Source: an uncultured Clostridia bacterium
Lineage (GTDB): Bacteria > Bacillota > Clostridia > Oscillospirales > Acutalibacteraceae
DNA length: 7,358 nt
NCBI GenBank assembly: GCA_937877675.1
Contig: CALEIS010000055.1
Span: 1-7,358 of the forward strand
Direction of reading: 5' to 3'
Part shown: positions 6,921 to 7,358 of the stretch, one piece after another
Layout: each line of letters opens with the position of its first letter
Position numbering within the stretch: position 1 is the first letter of the stretch
The notes under the pieces: model-generated
The model's database searches: none
What the model was told of the DNA's origin: nothing
Seen by the model: only the letters and a program-made list of their open reading frames with translations
Made by a program: the position numbers and the translations under genes

Positions 6921-6935
6921 ATTCAAAAATTAAAA

Positions 6936-7358
6936 TTAGTTAATTTTTGCTTTTTCTTTTAAAATTTCAACTTTATCTGTTTTCTCCCACATAACATCAC
7001 AATCAGTTCTACCAACATGGCCATAAGCAGCAAGCTGTTTGTAAATTGGATTACGAAGCTTAAGGTTGTCGATGATTGCAGCAGGACGAAGGTCAAATAC
7101 CTCGTTAACAATATCACCAAGGTCAGAGTCTTTAAGAACACCTGTGCCAAATGTATCAACCATAACTGAAACAGGTTTTGCAACACCAATAGCATATGCT
7201 AACTGAATTTCACATTTTTTAGCAAGACCAGCAGCAACTATATTCTTTGCAACATATCTTGCAGCATAAGCAGCTGAACGGTCAACCTTTGTTGGGTCCT
7301 TACCAGAGAAAGCACCGCCACCATGACGAGAATATCCGCCGTATGTATCAACAATAAT
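6936..7358 (-). CDS. metK: S-adenosylmethionine synthetase MetK, C-terminal part (cut by window edge)
   Basis: The last 140 residues of methionine adenosyltransferase, which makes SAM from methionine and ATP in the cytoplasm. The reading frame is open to the window end, so the N-terminal 250 or so residues lie outside; this is not a truncated gene as far as can be seen. The fragment opens with I-I-V-D-T-Y-G-G and contains the family signature G-G-G-A-F-S-G-K-D followed by P-T-K-V-D-R-S-A-A-Y, which holds ATP/phosphate- and methionine-site residues. Further family blocks are E-I-Q-L-A-Y-A-I-G-V-A, F-D-L-R-P and the terminal A-Y-G-H-V-G-R with W-E-K-T-D-K. It stops at 6936. No strong terminator follows: only an all-A/T hairpin (AAAATT-AACT-AATTTT) is seen just past the stop, so read-through into the DUF378 gene is possible. 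MetK supplies the methyl donor used by TrmK, although it is on the opposite strand. Confidence 0.96.
   Translation of the reverse strand: MIVDTYGGYSRHGGGAFSGKDPTKVDRSAAYAARYVAKNIVAAGLAKKCEIQLAYAIGVAKPVSVMVDTFGTGVLKDSDLGDIVNEVFDLRPAAIIDNLKLRNPIYKQLAAYGHVGRTDCDVMWEKTDKVEILKEKAKIN

Noticed and set aside
6925..6945. A/T-only hairpin after the metK stop as a terminator
   Set aside because: The 6-bp stem AAAATT/AATTTT has no G-C pairs and would be too weak to stop transcription reliably.
6959..7195. Open frame of 78 codons in a second minus-strand frame within metK
   Set aside because: The overlapping frame reads as the conserved C-terminus of MetK right through to 7358; this one has no family features.

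Overview
The window is ordinary chromosomal DNA of a low-GC Gram-positive bacterium. It most resembles a member of the Clostridia, perhaps the Ruminococcus/Oscillospirales side. This rests on AT-rich composition, strong AGGAGG-type ribosome binding sites, the TrmK–Nif3 gene pair, a bacterial Rqc2 homologue (RqcH) and a small DUF378 membrane protein. The genus cannot be fixed from this sequence alone.

Layout, plus strand. An almost complete-looking type-2 isoleucyl-tRNA synthetase gene (ileS, 36-3170) is followed after 3 bases by a small DUF1858 redox-disulfide protein (3174-3386). A strong intrinsic terminator (about 3395-3421) closes this unit. Only 20 bases later a second run begins: trmK (tRNA adenine-22 N1-methyltransferase, 3442-4110), a Nif3-family dinuclear-metal protein (4098-4841, overlapping trmK by 13 bases) and rqcH (4850-6598). 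It ends at a 12-bp stem terminator (6598-6634) that can work in both directions.

Layout, minus strand. Converging on that terminator are a 71-residue DUF378 membrane protein (6638-6853) with its own TATAAT box, and, upstream of it, the C-terminal 140 residues of S-adenosylmethionine synthetase (metK, 6936-7358, running off the window edge). No stretch longer than 300 bases lacks a gene. The largest gap is the 82 bases between metK and the DUF378 gene.

How the genes relate. Most of them serve translation: tRNA charging (ileS), tRNA modification (trmK), rescue of stalled ribosomes by alanine tailing (rqcH) and supply of the methyl donor that TrmK uses (metK).

The most notable point is that the IleS class I signature HIGH is replaced by G-I-H-H. 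This swap is known from some IleRS2 enzymes and has been tied to very high mupirocin resistance. Other points are a redox CxxC protein tightly coupled to ileS, a terminator almost abutting trmK, and a terminator-like hairpin inside the first 40 codons of rqcH. I see no mobile element, CRISPR array, RNA gene or clearly new multi-gene system.
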